From Phytophthora hibernalis (taxonomy: Eukaryota; Oomycota; Peronosporomycetes; Peronosporales; Peronosporaceae), in assembly GCA_012656075.1 (NCBI GenBank), contig JAAKBF010000214.1, positions 186,001 through 250,000 of the forward strand: DNA of 64,000 nt, read 5' to 3'. The notes under the pieces were generated by a model, which was not told the origin of the DNA, ran no database searches, and worked only from the letters and a program-made list of their open reading frames with translations. The position numbers were made by a program, and so were the translations under genes. This document shows positions 44,554-55,546 of the stretch, one piece after another. The stretch's first letter is position 1. Each line of letters begins with the position of its first letter.

Positions 44554-45263
44554 CTTGCCCTCCTTCATGAACTGCATCACCCTCGTGTACATATCTCTCT
44601 CCTATGCTATTAACCCTCGTCATGTCACTTCGCAAATTATTTCCGTCCTCAAATGCGCGCGAAACCGCTTGTGTCGAACAGTTGACAATCAAACCGTTCG
44701 TATTTTAGGCTCGTCAGGGCTGTTTAAATGTTGCCTCTTGACTCTTTAACTATAAATACTCTAGGAAACCGTACCGACTTTCGGAATTTCCTCAGGGCCA
44801 TTCTCGCCAATATTTATTAAAATTTGAGCGGCGAAAGGTTGCTGAGTCTAAGAATCGAGATACAATGAGCTCGAGAATGCTCCTGGTTAAGTACCTGCAT
44901 GTCCGCCGCTGTTGTAAGTCTAGGCCGATCTCTACCATAGACATGCGCATTTTCCTCATTTGGCCGCGAATTTATACGTAAGAGCAAGCATATTTAAACA
45001 GTGTGAATTGAATATTCTTGAAGAACCGTATTTGATCTTCCTAAACACGACAAACTAGACCTGAAGGAGCATTCTGCTACTCGGTACGAGCCGACCGAGA
45101 CAGCTTCTTCGCGAAAGAAAGCGTCCAGGGACAACCGTTGTTGTCGCGTTGTAATAGCAACTCTGACAGTCTTGAAAACAAAGTCTATGATACAGCGTAA
45201 TCTATCTTGCGCGAGGATTTTCGGATGTACAAATACGGGATAACACTAAAAGCCTCGGCCAAA

Positions 45264-46819
45264 CTACCGGTACCCGCCGTCACCGACTTTCGCGATTCAA
45301 TAACTTGCACGTCAAAGCGATTGTAAGAGCAGGGGCTGCCCCATTTTATATGCGTCAATGAGTGTCGACATGATGACCAAATTACAGAAGCATCGAGCGC
45401 ATATTCACAGAGTTTAATTTTGGCAGCATTCCGAGATATTTACGGTACGTGTTTCAGTGTATAAAAGGCTTAAAATATATTTTAAAAAATTGGCTCATGA
45501 ATCCAGAAATACCACACGAATATCTCCATATCGAGCCACGTGCAGCGCGACTACCGAATTCCTCGATGAGTTCCCCGCCCAAATTTCATCGATAAGATGG
45601 CCCCCACTCGATTTTCCTATTATAAATGATGCGCCACTTTCGAAGGGACTTCATCGATGAGTTGCCCCCAAATCAAATTTCAGCCAAGGTTAGAAAGACG
45701 CGTGTTACAGACAAACGAGAATCTACTGAAACTTAATACTTGAATTGGGACCTGGTCCCTTTTTCGATATCGTATAAACTTTCAAGTCGTCTTGAGGAGG
45801 GATGCAATCCTGCTACAAATCATGAAAGTCTGAGATACCGACAGGGAAACTACACCCGAGCCTCACCCTTGAGAAAACCCTGAGAACGGTGACACAACCC
45901 TAAGCCGAGCTAGATGTGACCCTGCTTGGTCCTGGGTTGAAGCCCGCGTGCTGCGCACACGGACCTTTAAACCGCAGGCGTCGTTTCGGCCTGCCGACCG
46001 AGTTGGCTTTCACCCCTCTTTCTCAGGGGGATGGGTGGTTTGTACCGCTAGTAATTTCCATGTAAAAATTCAGAGATTTGATACCCGTACTGTGTTGTTA
46101 TGCAATCTTTTTTAACTGCAAAAAGTCAAGGGCCCTACATACCGTAATGTTGCCTATCATTATGGAAACCTGTTTATTATAGCAACAAGACACAGGAGGA
46201 ATCTCGTTCCATATATTCTAGCGTCCCAAGTTGAAGTTGTCTTCAACAGATACAGTCCGATCGATCGTCGATCAAGAAAATCCTTCGCGCCGCCGACAAC
46301 GACGCTGCTCTGGGTGGACATTGCTTGGTCGAGACGGTGGTTCCGGTGATCGCTGTGGTACAGCACGCCGGCTCTCGACGGACGTACGTCAAGGCCTTGA
46401 CGTCGGTAGTAGCCGTCGATTATTTGCAGGGTACTTGGTGGTGGCTGCCATGTGCAAGCGGGTAGGACAGCACTAGTGATGACGAAGGCGGTGGCAAGCC
46501 GTGCTCTTCTTAGCTGACCGCTAACAGCGCGAACGTAAACATGACACTGCTGTTTCCGTGCTGTTATATCCTCCCGGCAGTTCGAAGCGCGACGCGACGG
46601 TTAGCTGAAGCGGGAATACATGAACATGAACTGTACCGTGGCGATGACTGCTCTCCCATGCGCTGGTAGGCTGTTTGTGTAGAACGGCATCAATGGCGAC
46701 ATCCGCGGCCCACTTCGAACGGATTCTTCGTGACTGGTGTCGCCGAGGGACCATTGCCGGTGCGAATCAGACCGGTGGGACCAATGGCAAGGGCTCTTCT
46801 GCAAAGGGCAAGTTGAAGC
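45264..46819 (+). repeat. Repeat R, copy 2
   Basis: Same segment as 36709-38262 (inverted) and 53003-54557 (direct). Its end TTGAAGC (46819) is fused to element B pol, as in the left arm. Confidence 0.85.
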
Positions 46820-46840
46820 AAAATATCGCGGTTTTCTGTT

Positions 46841-48410
46841 ATGTTTCGATCTTCTGTCAGCTATGGACGGGGGCGGATCGTAATCTGTGGAGACTCCAAC
46901 TTGGTGATCCGACAAAGGCGATGCGAGATTGCGTGCAACGCCCCGGGTTTGCAACTGTTGCGAAAGAAGGCGATGGATCGGCTTGGATCGTGGCCGAAGC
47001 ACGAGTTCCTGCACATGAAACAAGATTGGAATCAAAGTGCAGACAAGTTAGCTAGCGCCGCCCTTCAACGCGAAGAAGGAACTGTGGTTACCTTGGAAGA
47101 AGATCGCCAAGACTTGATCACGCTCAACCGCCTGGACGAGCTTCTCAAGCCGAGAGATGACAGCAATGTCGCCCGCGTAGCCGCTGTAATGAGATCAACG
47201 CGACGTCGGAGGGCACCACCGAACGCTCTCGAAGAAGCAATCGTACAGCGTATACGGGGTGAGCGGATTACCCAGGCCCAGAATGAAGAGAAGTGGATAG
47301 TCGATCTGAAAGCGTACCTGAATGAGGACGTTGGAGGCCTGACTGCGAAGGAAGCCAAGACGTGTGCCAAGATCGCAGATCATTATGAGCTGGACGAGAG
47401 CGGTCTGCTGCTCTACTGCCCGCCGTCGACGGAGACGGACGAAGATCGGGACGAGGTCGCGAAGCTCGTAGTGCCGGAAACCCTGCAACAAGACTTCTTA
47501 CACCATTATCGTACGAGCTTGGAAGGGGGACATCAGGGGATCGGAAGAACGTACCGTCGGATCAGAGCGCACTTTCACTGAAGAGGCTTGTTCAAGAGTG
47601 TCCAACGCTATGTGGGAGAATGCACGGATTGTGAGACAGGGAAAGGACGCCCCTTCGTGAGAGGTGAGTCGCCGGGAAACCTGCAGGCTACGTACCCTTT
47701 TCAGATCATCGCGATGGATCACATTCCATCGCTGCCAAAGTCGTTTAAGGGAATACGCAGTTGCTGATATGGGTCGACCTGTTCTAGGGATATGTGATCG
47801 CGAAGGCGAGCGCGTCGAGGACAGCCAGACGATCGCAGAGAATTACGAAGAATGTGTGTTCCGTCGGTTTGGAGCCAGTGAAGCTATACGGCACGACAGA
47901 GAGCCCGGGTTTATGTCCGATTTCTTCCGCGCATTCAGCCGGACTGTGGGACAGAAACAGAAGACTACGATGGCGTATAGACCTCAAGCGAACGGAACGG
48001 CCGAAAGGATGGTGCAGACGCTGACCCGCGCGCTCAAGATGTATGTCGCAGATGTAAATCAACAAGACTGGGATGAGTATGCCGAACGTCTGACGTTCGC
48101 GTTGAATACGGCCCAAGATCGCGTGCGCGGGGACACGCCCTTCTACTTGACCCACGGTTGGGACCCACGCTCCACGTTGGAAGCGGCATTACCCCTGGGA
48201 AGTACGCGATGTCGCGATCGGGAGCCTCGACAGTGGAGATATCACGTGCAGAATCACTATGGGCGCTCGAGGGAGCAAGTGAACGAACGCCTCCGAGCCG
48301 CAATTCGATCGCGGGCGGACGAGCACAACGAAGACCTCCGACCGCACGAGATTATAGCTGGTGCGCAAGTTTGGTTGTACCTGGATAGAGTGAAAAAGGG
48401 TACGCACTCA
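46841..48410 (+). pseudogene. Element B pol (right arm): second RNase H and integrase, truncated
   Basis: The frame 46841-47581 (246 codons) is intact through the second RNase H end, linker and integrase HHCC start (GGHQGIGRTYRRIRAHFH), unlike the left arm, which has a 4-base and a 1-base loss here. A stop and frame changes follow; the catalytic core reads D in IAMDHIPS/ITFHRC frames, IRHDREPGFMSDFF and NGTAERMVQT (47850-48020). Coding ends abruptly at 48410 (LYLDRVKKGTHSS), where LTR C begins; SH3-like segment and chromodomain are missing. Confidence 0.84.
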
Positions 48411-48672
48411 AGTGCCTTGAGGAAGCGTAAGAGAGCAAAGGCTCTCAGTGAACGATAAGTTCACAGTTCCCGGCCTAAGGGAACTGTCTGCGGGTTTGAT
48501 AGCAAGATAAAGACTGAATATATTTTATAGCTTGTAGCATACAAACTCTAAGTCATCTTTAGTAAAAGCTAAAGAGCGTCCCTGGTTGGCTCACAGCCAA
48601 CCGGTACAATGTACCATGTACTCTAAAGAGTGACGGATGTCACTCTTTATGTAACTTGGGTTACCCGTTACA
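48411..48672 (-). mobile_element. LTR C, 3' copy, truncated
   Basis: Direct repeat of 52722-53002: GAGGAAGCGTAAGAGAGCAA, AAGTTCACAGTTCCCGGCCT, and the end CCGTTACA at 48672. It lacks the first 23 or so bases (TGTGACGGGGTCACAC...) present at 52699, because the element B pol is joined there. The two LTRs are highly similar, so the insertion is fairly young. Confidence 0.78.
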
Positions 48673-50500
48673 TCCTCCCCACTTAACTGAAAATCACACC
48701 TGATTCTCCAATCAGAAGTGTGAGAATTTGAACACCAAAGAAGCAATTCTCGGGCGCAGCCTAAGCACGACTGGCACTCCCTCTCGTCGGTCACACAGTG
48801 ACTTGTGTCCACTGCGAGCTGCATTATTGCACTCGCGACGACGTTGGCCGCAATGCCGACGGGCATAGTTGGCCTGGGCTTAGGCCCTAGCAAGTGTCTA
48901 GTGCTTCGGCACGGGATGTAATAGCATCCAAACGTGCGGTGGTCCTCCTCGACGACCTGCAGTTCACGGCGGAGGACCCGTGGGCCCTCCTGACACTTCG
49001 TGTGTCTTTTCTCCCGTGCGGGGCTACACCTTGAAGGCTATCGCATAGCACAAGCGTGGGGTGAGCTCGCAGCTCATCTCCTGGCATGATAGCAGCCCGG
49101 TATGGGTCACGCTAGCCACGGCCGACCCCGAGTGGATCCTCGGAGCCATACACGGGCTCAGGTCATGCATTGACCATAACATAGAAGCACCATGCTTCAG
49201 CTTGTCATTCGACGGCCGCTAATAGCAGCCTAGAGCTTGCCGGGTGGAGCCGCAAGCTCTTCCCCGCGTCTTGGGTATCAAACCAAAGACGCGTCGGTGT
49301 CGGGCATCGACACCAACGTACCCAACGGTACTTCTAGCATTGTGGCGGGTTATCTGGTGGACCCACCACTGCCAACGCGGCATCGGCGACTGCTTCGCGC
49401 ATCGCCCAGACCAGACATGATCAGAGTGCGTGCATGCCTGCACGACACTCGGTTATTTAGATGACCATGACCGCGTACAGGTCCATGGTCACGTATACGT
49501 GCTGGCCGATGATCATATAGGCGCACAGGTACATTCCCACGTAGGCGTACATCATATCGACGTACGGTTCAATGACCCGTAGACGTACGCCACGTCGGTG
49601 TACAGGTCCACGTCCACGACGGCGTACAGGGTCGGAACCCCATACACCAGAGGTACGCCGTGTACGGCAAGTACCACGGCCACCATAAGTGCCGCAAGCA
49701 TAAAAGCCTGCGTGCACGACGACGGGTGTAGGTAGGTAGCGTACATATTTGTAATATACAAGACCTCCATCGACCCTCTTCCTTTCGGTCAGAGTACGTG
49801 TCTGTGTACACGTATTGTACACACAGTTGTTGGCCCGTACCAACAACACTTTCCGTGAGGAAACTAGTCTCAACAGAGACTCGGGAGGAAAGGTATCTCC
49901 GAGCCTCTCCCCCTCTTACGACCAAAGCCGTGTCCGATCGACCATGTCGACCGCGGCTGGCATGCAGCCAGACCGCTAGCAGTTTGAGTCAGCGCGACTT
50001 GACGTGGAACGATGTTACCAACGTCATGTAAGGTCTTAATGGCCTCACCTCTTCCGAGTTGTTACGACTCGTGTGGAACTATGTTATGTGTAGAACTGTG
50101 TTACCCACACAGGAAGCGCAACCGGCAACTCTTCTTCAGTTTAGGTCTGAGCGACCGTGTGGCCAGTGGCACAGTACGTGCCGATTCAGTGGGAGGTGGG
50201 ACGTTGTGTTCGTCGACACCACGTTCACGTAGGTCTCACCGAAAGGTACGCCATCGAGCAGTCCATGCTTGTGGAGCATTGCTCCGAGTCGTTCGTAGCG
50301 GCCCCGGTCTGATACAAGACCAGACCCGACATGTGCCGGCGACAGCCTCGTCGACGGTCATCCGGACGTGGAACTTAGTTACCCACGTCCAGAGGCGTAT
50401 TGATGGAGGCTTCAAGAGTCCTGTTTGACGCCGTGTGGTACTTGGTTACTCACACAAGAGGTTGCATAACGCACCTCTGCCTTCGCCACGGTCTTGGCCT
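48673..50500. other. Interior of element C without recognisable pol
   Basis: About 1.8 kb between the 3' LTR and the linker. Minus-strand frames are short (LRAHPTLVLCDSLQGVAPHG; MVAVVLAVHGVPLVYGVPTLYAV) and none carries RT, RNase H or integrase motifs. 49480-49680 is rich in GTACAC/CGTACA repeats, giving Val/Tyr-rich shadow peptides. Confidence 0.4.
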
Positions 50501-50990
50501 TATTGACCTCACGTGGACTTAATCCACCGTTGCGGTTGATCTTACCAACAAGACGTCAGTCGAAGCCCGTACGTCGCGACGACTGACAGCGATATGTGCT
50601 ACTGGTGTTGCAGGCACACATGCTGGGCATAGAGCCCTGTCGATCTGCATAGCATCGAGATGCAGGAGATCCGACATCTCCGGCAGGGCCTCCAACTGGA
50701 CAGACCCGGACGTGACCTTGCGGCCAGTCATGCCGTCGAAGATGTGATAGCATTCTTCTCGCGGCGGCGCCGAAGGAGTCGTCGTTGACTCCGAGCTTCT
50801 TCCTGGAGCTTCAGTCCTGACATCGTGTCGGGACACTATGTGTTACCCACAGCCGTTACTTGTCTTGGTACAACGCCTGGAGCCTGTACTGGCCCGTGTG
50901 GAACTATGTTACCCACTGCCGTTAGCAACCTCGGCGCTGGTCACGGTCTTGACCTCTCCGGTCTCACGTGGGCTTACGCCCTCTTGTAGA
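50000..50990. repeat. Repeated imperfect hairpins in element C
   Basis: The motif GTGTGGAACTATGTTACCCACAC and variants occur near 50008, 50072, 50366, 50432, 50832 and 50895. They come as pairs about 64 bp apart, with the last two pairs repeated at about 465-bp spacing. A shared tract CACGGTCTTGRCCTYWYYGRYCTCACGTGG follows at about 50489 and 50943. Arms change together in some copies (GACGTGG/CCACGTC, GTGTGG/CCACAC). These are diverged tandem units. Confidence 0.6.
50519..50836 (-). pseudogene. Element C protease-RT linker remnant
   Basis: 105 codons reading ECYHIFDGMTGRKVTSGSVQLEALPEMSDLLHLDAMQ. The 'DxxTGxxVxxGxVxLEALPxxSxLLxL' pattern is the segment between protease and RT in oomycete Gypsy pol, as I remember it. 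RT motifs do not follow. Neighbouring frames in 50840-51310 are uninformative. Confidence 0.4.
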
Positions 50991-51314
50991 CGGGCTTCGT
51001 TCTTTACGGACTCCGTCGATGCCAGTACGGCGCAATCGACTTGGTGCGCTGGAGGATGCTGGCATTGCATCTTCCCTCGCAGGTCTGGAGACATCCAAGA
51101 CCCTTGGGTTTGTCGCAGGTTCGTTAGCAACAGAGGCCTCCATGTATTCCACAGGCGTCCATGGGAGCCTCGGTTCCGGACGGAGGTGGGAACATTACTC
51201 ACCAATGCTCTGTCAGAACCCGGAGGCTGGCTAGCCCCTAAGAGCCTACCGCGCCAAATGGCTCAGGGTTTGTGCATTCGTGGCGCAGCAAACCCAAGTG
51301 GACATCGTACGTGT

Positions 51315-51602
51315 TCACAACCACGTACGACTCAAGGGTGCGTGCGACCGTGGCACCGCGTACCCATCGTACGTGTTCGCAACCACGTACGGCTCAATGT
51401 TGTACAGGTATCCGAGCCTGTGACAACCAGGTCTATACAAACCAATGCCATTGCCCTCGCACAGAGCGTTGGCAATACCCCGGCGGCGTACAACATCATT
51501 TGACGCCCCAGGTATCGGAACATCCAAGGGATATTCACATCCCCGTACACTCGCGTGTACTATCAGCAACCAAGCGTTGCTCTTCGCCAACTCGAGAAAC
51601 AA
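51315..51602 (-). pseudogene. Element C aspartic protease remnant
   Basis: The minus frame reads LLIVHASVRGCEYPLDVPIPGASNDVVRRRGIANAL. It resembles retropepsin, but the catalytic DSGA is changed to IPGA, so it cannot work as read. It follows the gag zinc knuckle at the expected distance, after a frame change. Confidence 0.55.
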
Positions 51603-51677
51603 AGTCCCTCACCCGCAAAGCCTTCGCGGTGCGCGCCGCCCGCGCACCCGTCACGAAGACTCGGGTCCTCCCCACCA

Positions 51678-52614
51678 CTACCGGTGGCCGGGGTATCCTT
51701 GGCCAGACGGCCGCGGCTTGCGCCAGCGACCGCTAGGCCCTTGATCTTCCGGGAATGGTTTCTTTACCACTCCAGTCGAGGGACACACTCGTTGGTAGTG
51801 TCCCAGTCCGCCGCATGTATAGCAGCGGACCGAACTCATCTCAGCAGAGCTCAAGCCCATGGGCTCTGGCTCGTTGTCCGCGACGACAACTGGTGCAGCC
51901 ACCGAAGTGCCAGCCTGCTTATGGCTGTACTCTTCTTGGAGGGCGAGCATAATTGCCTCCTCCATGGTGGATGCGTGCACACGGAAAAGCTGCGTGCGCG
52001 CAGGACCGACCTTCAAGCCGTCCATGAAGACTGTCGTCTTGACGTCTTGGGTTTCCAACCAGAGACGCCGCCAACGTGCGCATCTCTTGTACGTACTCGT
52101 ACAACGCAAGTTTCCCTTGCTTACAGGCGAGGAAGCGTGAGCGTTGGCGTTCTCGGGCAGAAAATCAGCTCGAAGCTGCTCGCACAACTGTGCCCAGGAT
52201 GCGAAGCATCCAGGAGACGTCGTCTCCAGCGTGTACGCCCAGGTTTTGGCTCATCCGCCAAGGTTGGACAACGCGAAGTTCCTGATCCGAGATGAGACCA
52301 GCCCGCATGGCGATCTCAACCTCTCGGATCCAGAAGTGAAGGTTTTCACCTTCCTTCCCTTCAAACGGAGGCACGGTCAGCCTCAAAGGCTTCGGCTGGA
52401 CCGGCTTCGGCTTGGCCATAGAGGCCTGCATGTTTCCCTGCACATGCGCGACGAGCTCACGCTCGTACGCGTCGAACGCAACCACGCGTTCTTCTTGCTC
52501 GGCTGGCGTTGCCGATACCAAGCCTCGGATGACATCTCTTCCGAAGATGCCTCCAATCTTTCGAACAGACTCGAACTGCGAGTCGTTCAAGTGAGGAAAC
52601 TCACTGCGGTCCAT
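51678..52614 (-). pseudogene. Element C gag with CCHC zinc knuckle
   Basis: Start ATG at 52614 (MDRSEFPHLNDSQFESVRK), 85 bp inside the 5' LTR. The first frame carries the Gag pattern RLTVPPFEGKEGENLHFWIREVEIAMRAGLI. After a frame change near 52200 come CEQLRADFLPENANAH, KQGKLALYEYVQEMRTLAA (minus, about 52100), FMDGLKVGPARTQLFRVHASTMEEAIMLALQEE and the knuckle CYTCGGLGHYQRVC (about 51800). Gag packages the RNA in the virus-like particle. Two or three frame changes break it. Confidence 0.82.
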
Positions 52615-52698
52615 CGTGACTCACTCCTTGAGATCACAGAGGATCAGGTAGTTCAATCTACCCGCGTAGGCGCGAGATTGACTACAAGTGCTACCAAG

Positions 52699-53002
52699 TG
52701 TGACGGGGTCACACAGCACCTTGCCTTGAGGAAGCGTAAGAGAGCAAAGGCTCTCAGTGAACGATAAGTTCACAGTTCCCGGCCTAAGGGAACTGTCTGC
52801 GGGTTTGATAGCAAGATAAAGACTGAATATATTTATAGCTGAGTTAAGCTTGTAGCATACAAACTCTAAGTCATCTATAGTAAAAGCTAAAGAGCGTCCA
52901 TGGTTGGCTCACAGCCAACCGGTATCATGTACCATGGACTCTAAAGAGTGACATCCGTCATTCTTTATGTAACTTGGGTACACGTCGGTGTACCCCGTTA
53001 CA
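52699..53002 (-). mobile_element. LTR C, 5' copy, complete
   Basis: About 304 bp with terminal inverted repeats TGTGACGGGG / CCCCGTTACA, that is TG...CA in either direction. The minus-strand sequence after it, CTTGGTAGCACTTG, could be the primer-binding site. Together with 48411-48672 it bounds a 4.6-kb element. Confidence 0.8.
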
Positions 53003-54557
53003 CTACCGGTACCCGCCGACACCGACTTTTGCGATTCAATAACTTGCACGTCAAAGCGATTGTAAGAGCAGGGGCTGCCCCATTTTATATGTGTCAATGA
53101 GTGTCGACATGATGACCAAATTACAGAAGCATCGAGCGCATATTCACAGAGTTTAATTTTGGCAGCATTCCGAGATATTTACGGTACGTGTTTCAGTGTA
53201 TAAAAGGCTTAAAATATATTTTAAAAAATTGGCTCATGAATCCAGAAATACCACACGAATATCTCCATATCGAGCCACGTGCAGCGCGACTACCGAATTC
53301 CTCGATGAGTTCCCCGCCCAAATTTCATCGATAAGATGGCCCCACTCGATTTTCCTATTATAAATGATGCGCCACTTTCGAAGGGACTTCATCGATGAGT
53401 TGCCCCCAAATCAAATTTCAGCCAAGGTTAGAAAGACGCGTGTTACAGACAAACGAGAATCTACTGAAACTTAATACTTGAATTGGGACCTGGTCCCTTT
53501 TCGATATCGTATAAACTTTCAAGTCGTCTTGAGGAGGGAGGCAATCCTGCTACAAATCATGAAAGTCTGAGATACCGACAGGGAAACTACACGAGCCTCA
53601 CCTTGAGAAAACCCTGAGAACGGTGACACAACCTAAGCCGAGCTAGATGTGACCCTGCTTGGTCCTGGGTTGAAGCCCGCGTGCTGCGCACACGGACCTT
53701 TAAACCGCAGGCGTCGTTTCGGCCTGCCGACCGAGTTGGCTTTCACCCTCTTTCTCAGGGGGATGGGTGGTTTGTACCGCTAGTAATTTCCATGTAAAAA
53801 TTCAGAATTTGATACCCGTACTGTGTTGTTATGCAATCTTTTAACTGCAAAAGTCAAGGGCCCTACATACCGTAATGTTGCCTATCATTATGGAAACCTG
53901 TTTATTATAGCAACAAGACACAGGAGGAATCTCGTTCCATATATTCCAGCGTCCCAAGTTGAAGTTGTCTTCAACAGATACAGTCCGATCGATCGTCGAT
54001 CAAGAAAATCCTTCGCGCCGCCGACAACGACGCTGCTCTGGGTGGACATTGCTTGGTCGAGACGGTGGTTCCGGTGATCGCTGTGGTACAGCACGCCGGC
54101 TCTCGACGGACGTACGTCAAGGCCTTGACGTCGGTAGTAGCCGTCGATTATTTGCAGGGTACATGGTGGTGGCTGCCATGTGCAAGCGGGTAGGACAGCA
54201 CTAGTGATGACGAAGGCGGTGGCAAGCCGTGCTCTTCTTAGCTGACCGCTAACAGCGCGAACGTAAACATGACACTGCTGTTTCCGTGCTGTTACGCTGA
54301 AGCATATCCTCCCGGCAGTTCGAAGCGCGACGCGACGGTTAGCTGAAGCGGGAATACATGAACATGAACTGTACCGTGGCGATGACTGCTCTCCCATGCG
54401 CTGGTAGGCTGTTTGTGTAGAACGGCATCAATGGCGACATCCGCGGCCCACTTCGAACGGATTCTTCGTGACTGGTGTCGCCGAGGGACCATTGCCGGTG
54501 CGAATCAGACCGGTGGGACCAATGGCAAGGGCTCTTCTGCAAAGGGCAAATTGAAGC
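53003..54557 (+). repeat. Repeat R, copy 3
   Basis: Direct copy of 45264-46819. Almost all differences from copy 2 are lost bases in homopolymers: C5 to C4 at about 53340, T5 to T4 at about 53500, and T6 to T4 and A5 to A4 at about 53840. LTR C abuts its left end exactly, and the 5' flank of the heat-shock-factor gene follows its right end. Confidence 0.85.
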
Positions 54558-54829
54558 GGTCTCCAGAGTCTGGACTACCCTGTATGTACCGATTCCTATG
54601 CATCTCCATCTCGTGACGAGCGAGGGCCGAGTCAGCAGAGGATGGACAGTAAGAACACGCCAGAGTGGCGTCGCGGGTGTCAGCCTGGGTGTAGCCAGCG
54701 CTTCGGCAGAGCGCGCGAGCGACCATCGCCGCGAATCTCCGCGAAGGCTGGCTCAGGTTTGAATTCGCTTCGTCCCGAGCAGGCACCGCCCCACGGACAA
54801 CCCCAGTTCCCACCACCGCACATCAAGAA

Positions 54830-55546
54830 TGCAGTGTGACACCGGAAGTAGACGCAGCGTGGCCGACGCGCCGCGCGACGTGGCCCGTTCCTCAAGAGCC
54901 TGCGCCGCATGCTGCAGGACGAGAGCGCCGCCGTGCTGCGCTGGACTCCCGACGGCCGCGCCTTCGAGATCCACGACATGCGCGAGATGATGGAGCGCGT
55001 GCTGCCCAAGTACTTCAAGCACTGCAAGTACACGAGCTTCCAGCGGCAGCTCAACTACTTCAGCTTCCGCAAGTGGACCAAGTCCAAGGCTGTCGTGTGC
55101 ACCTTCTCCAACGACTTTTTCCTGCGCGACCAGCCCGAGCTCGCGTGGCGGATCACGCGCAAAAAGTCGCTCAGCCCGCACGCGCTGCCCAAGTACCGGC
55201 CGCGGGCGACGGCGGTGCAGGGCGCGCCCTGCTGGAAGAAGAGTCGGCCGCCGACAGCGCGTACGTGCGCCTGCCCTCGATGGACGGCGACTTGATGCTC
55301 AAGCAGCAGCAACCGCCCCGGCGCTACGGCAGCTTCAACATGGCAGCGCCGGCCTACGACCTCAGCAGCGGTGACAACGGAGCGATGGGCCATGAGCCGC
55401 TCGACTGGATCGACTGTCTGCTGCCGCCTGCGGACGACGCCTACATGTACATGTACCCGCCGCCTGTGGCCGTGGCGCCCTTCACCCTGACCCCCATGAG
55501 CTCGCGCAAGTGTTTCGCCGAGTTCGGGCCCTCGACGTCTCTGTAA
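54830..55546 (+). CDS. Heat-shock-factor-type transcription factor
   Basis: The ATG at 54830 (MQCDTGSRRSVADAPRDVA), then after a one-base shift near 54885 FLKSLRRMLQDE and a full HSF DNA-binding domain: VLRWTPDGRAFEIHDMREMMERVLPKYFKH, YTSFQRQLNYFSFRKW, FFLRDQPELAWRITRKKS. A second frame change at about 55206-55235 leads to the tail (ADSAYVRLPSMDGDLM ... CFAEFGPSTSL, stop 55546). The winged helix-turn-helix recognises nGAAn elements. No HR-A/B oligomerisation coil is seen, which fits the short HSF-like proteins common in oomycetes. Both shifts lie in G/C runs and may be sequence errors. Confidence 0.8.
   Translation, partial: CSVTPEVDAAWPTRRATWPVPQEPAPHAAGRERRRAALDSRRPRLRDPRHARDDGARAAQVLQALQVHELPAAAQLLQLPQVDQVQGCRVHLLQRLFPARPARARVADHAQKVAQPARAAQVPAAGDGGAGRALLEEESAADSAYVRLPSMDGDLMLKQQQPPRRYGSFNMAAPAYDLSSGDNGAMGHEPLDWIDCLLPPADDAYMYMYPPPVAVAPFTLTPMSSRKCFAEFGPSTSL

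Larger units (their letters stand above)
44433..48410 (-). repeat. Right arm of the 4-kb inverted duplication
   Basis: Inverted partner of 35122-39098, about 3.98 kb. It ends at GCACTCAAG (48410), where LTR C DNA begins. ORFs in both arms translate identically or with single changes (for example 44555-44749 and 38972-38778). Confidence 0.88.

Noticed and set aside
49457..49873. Val/Tyr-rich minus ORF as a possible secreted protein
   Set aside because: Sequence is driven by GTACAC-type repeats and no stable signal peptide is seen.
50008..50920. Spaced repeats considered as a CRISPR-like array
   Set aside because: Six diverged copies at irregular spacing inside an LTR element in a eukaryote.
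54505..54816. Minus ORF with a C2H2-like CSYC...H...H pattern
   Set aside because: The spacing is not a standard zinc finger and it overlaps the HSF 5' flank; treated as chance.
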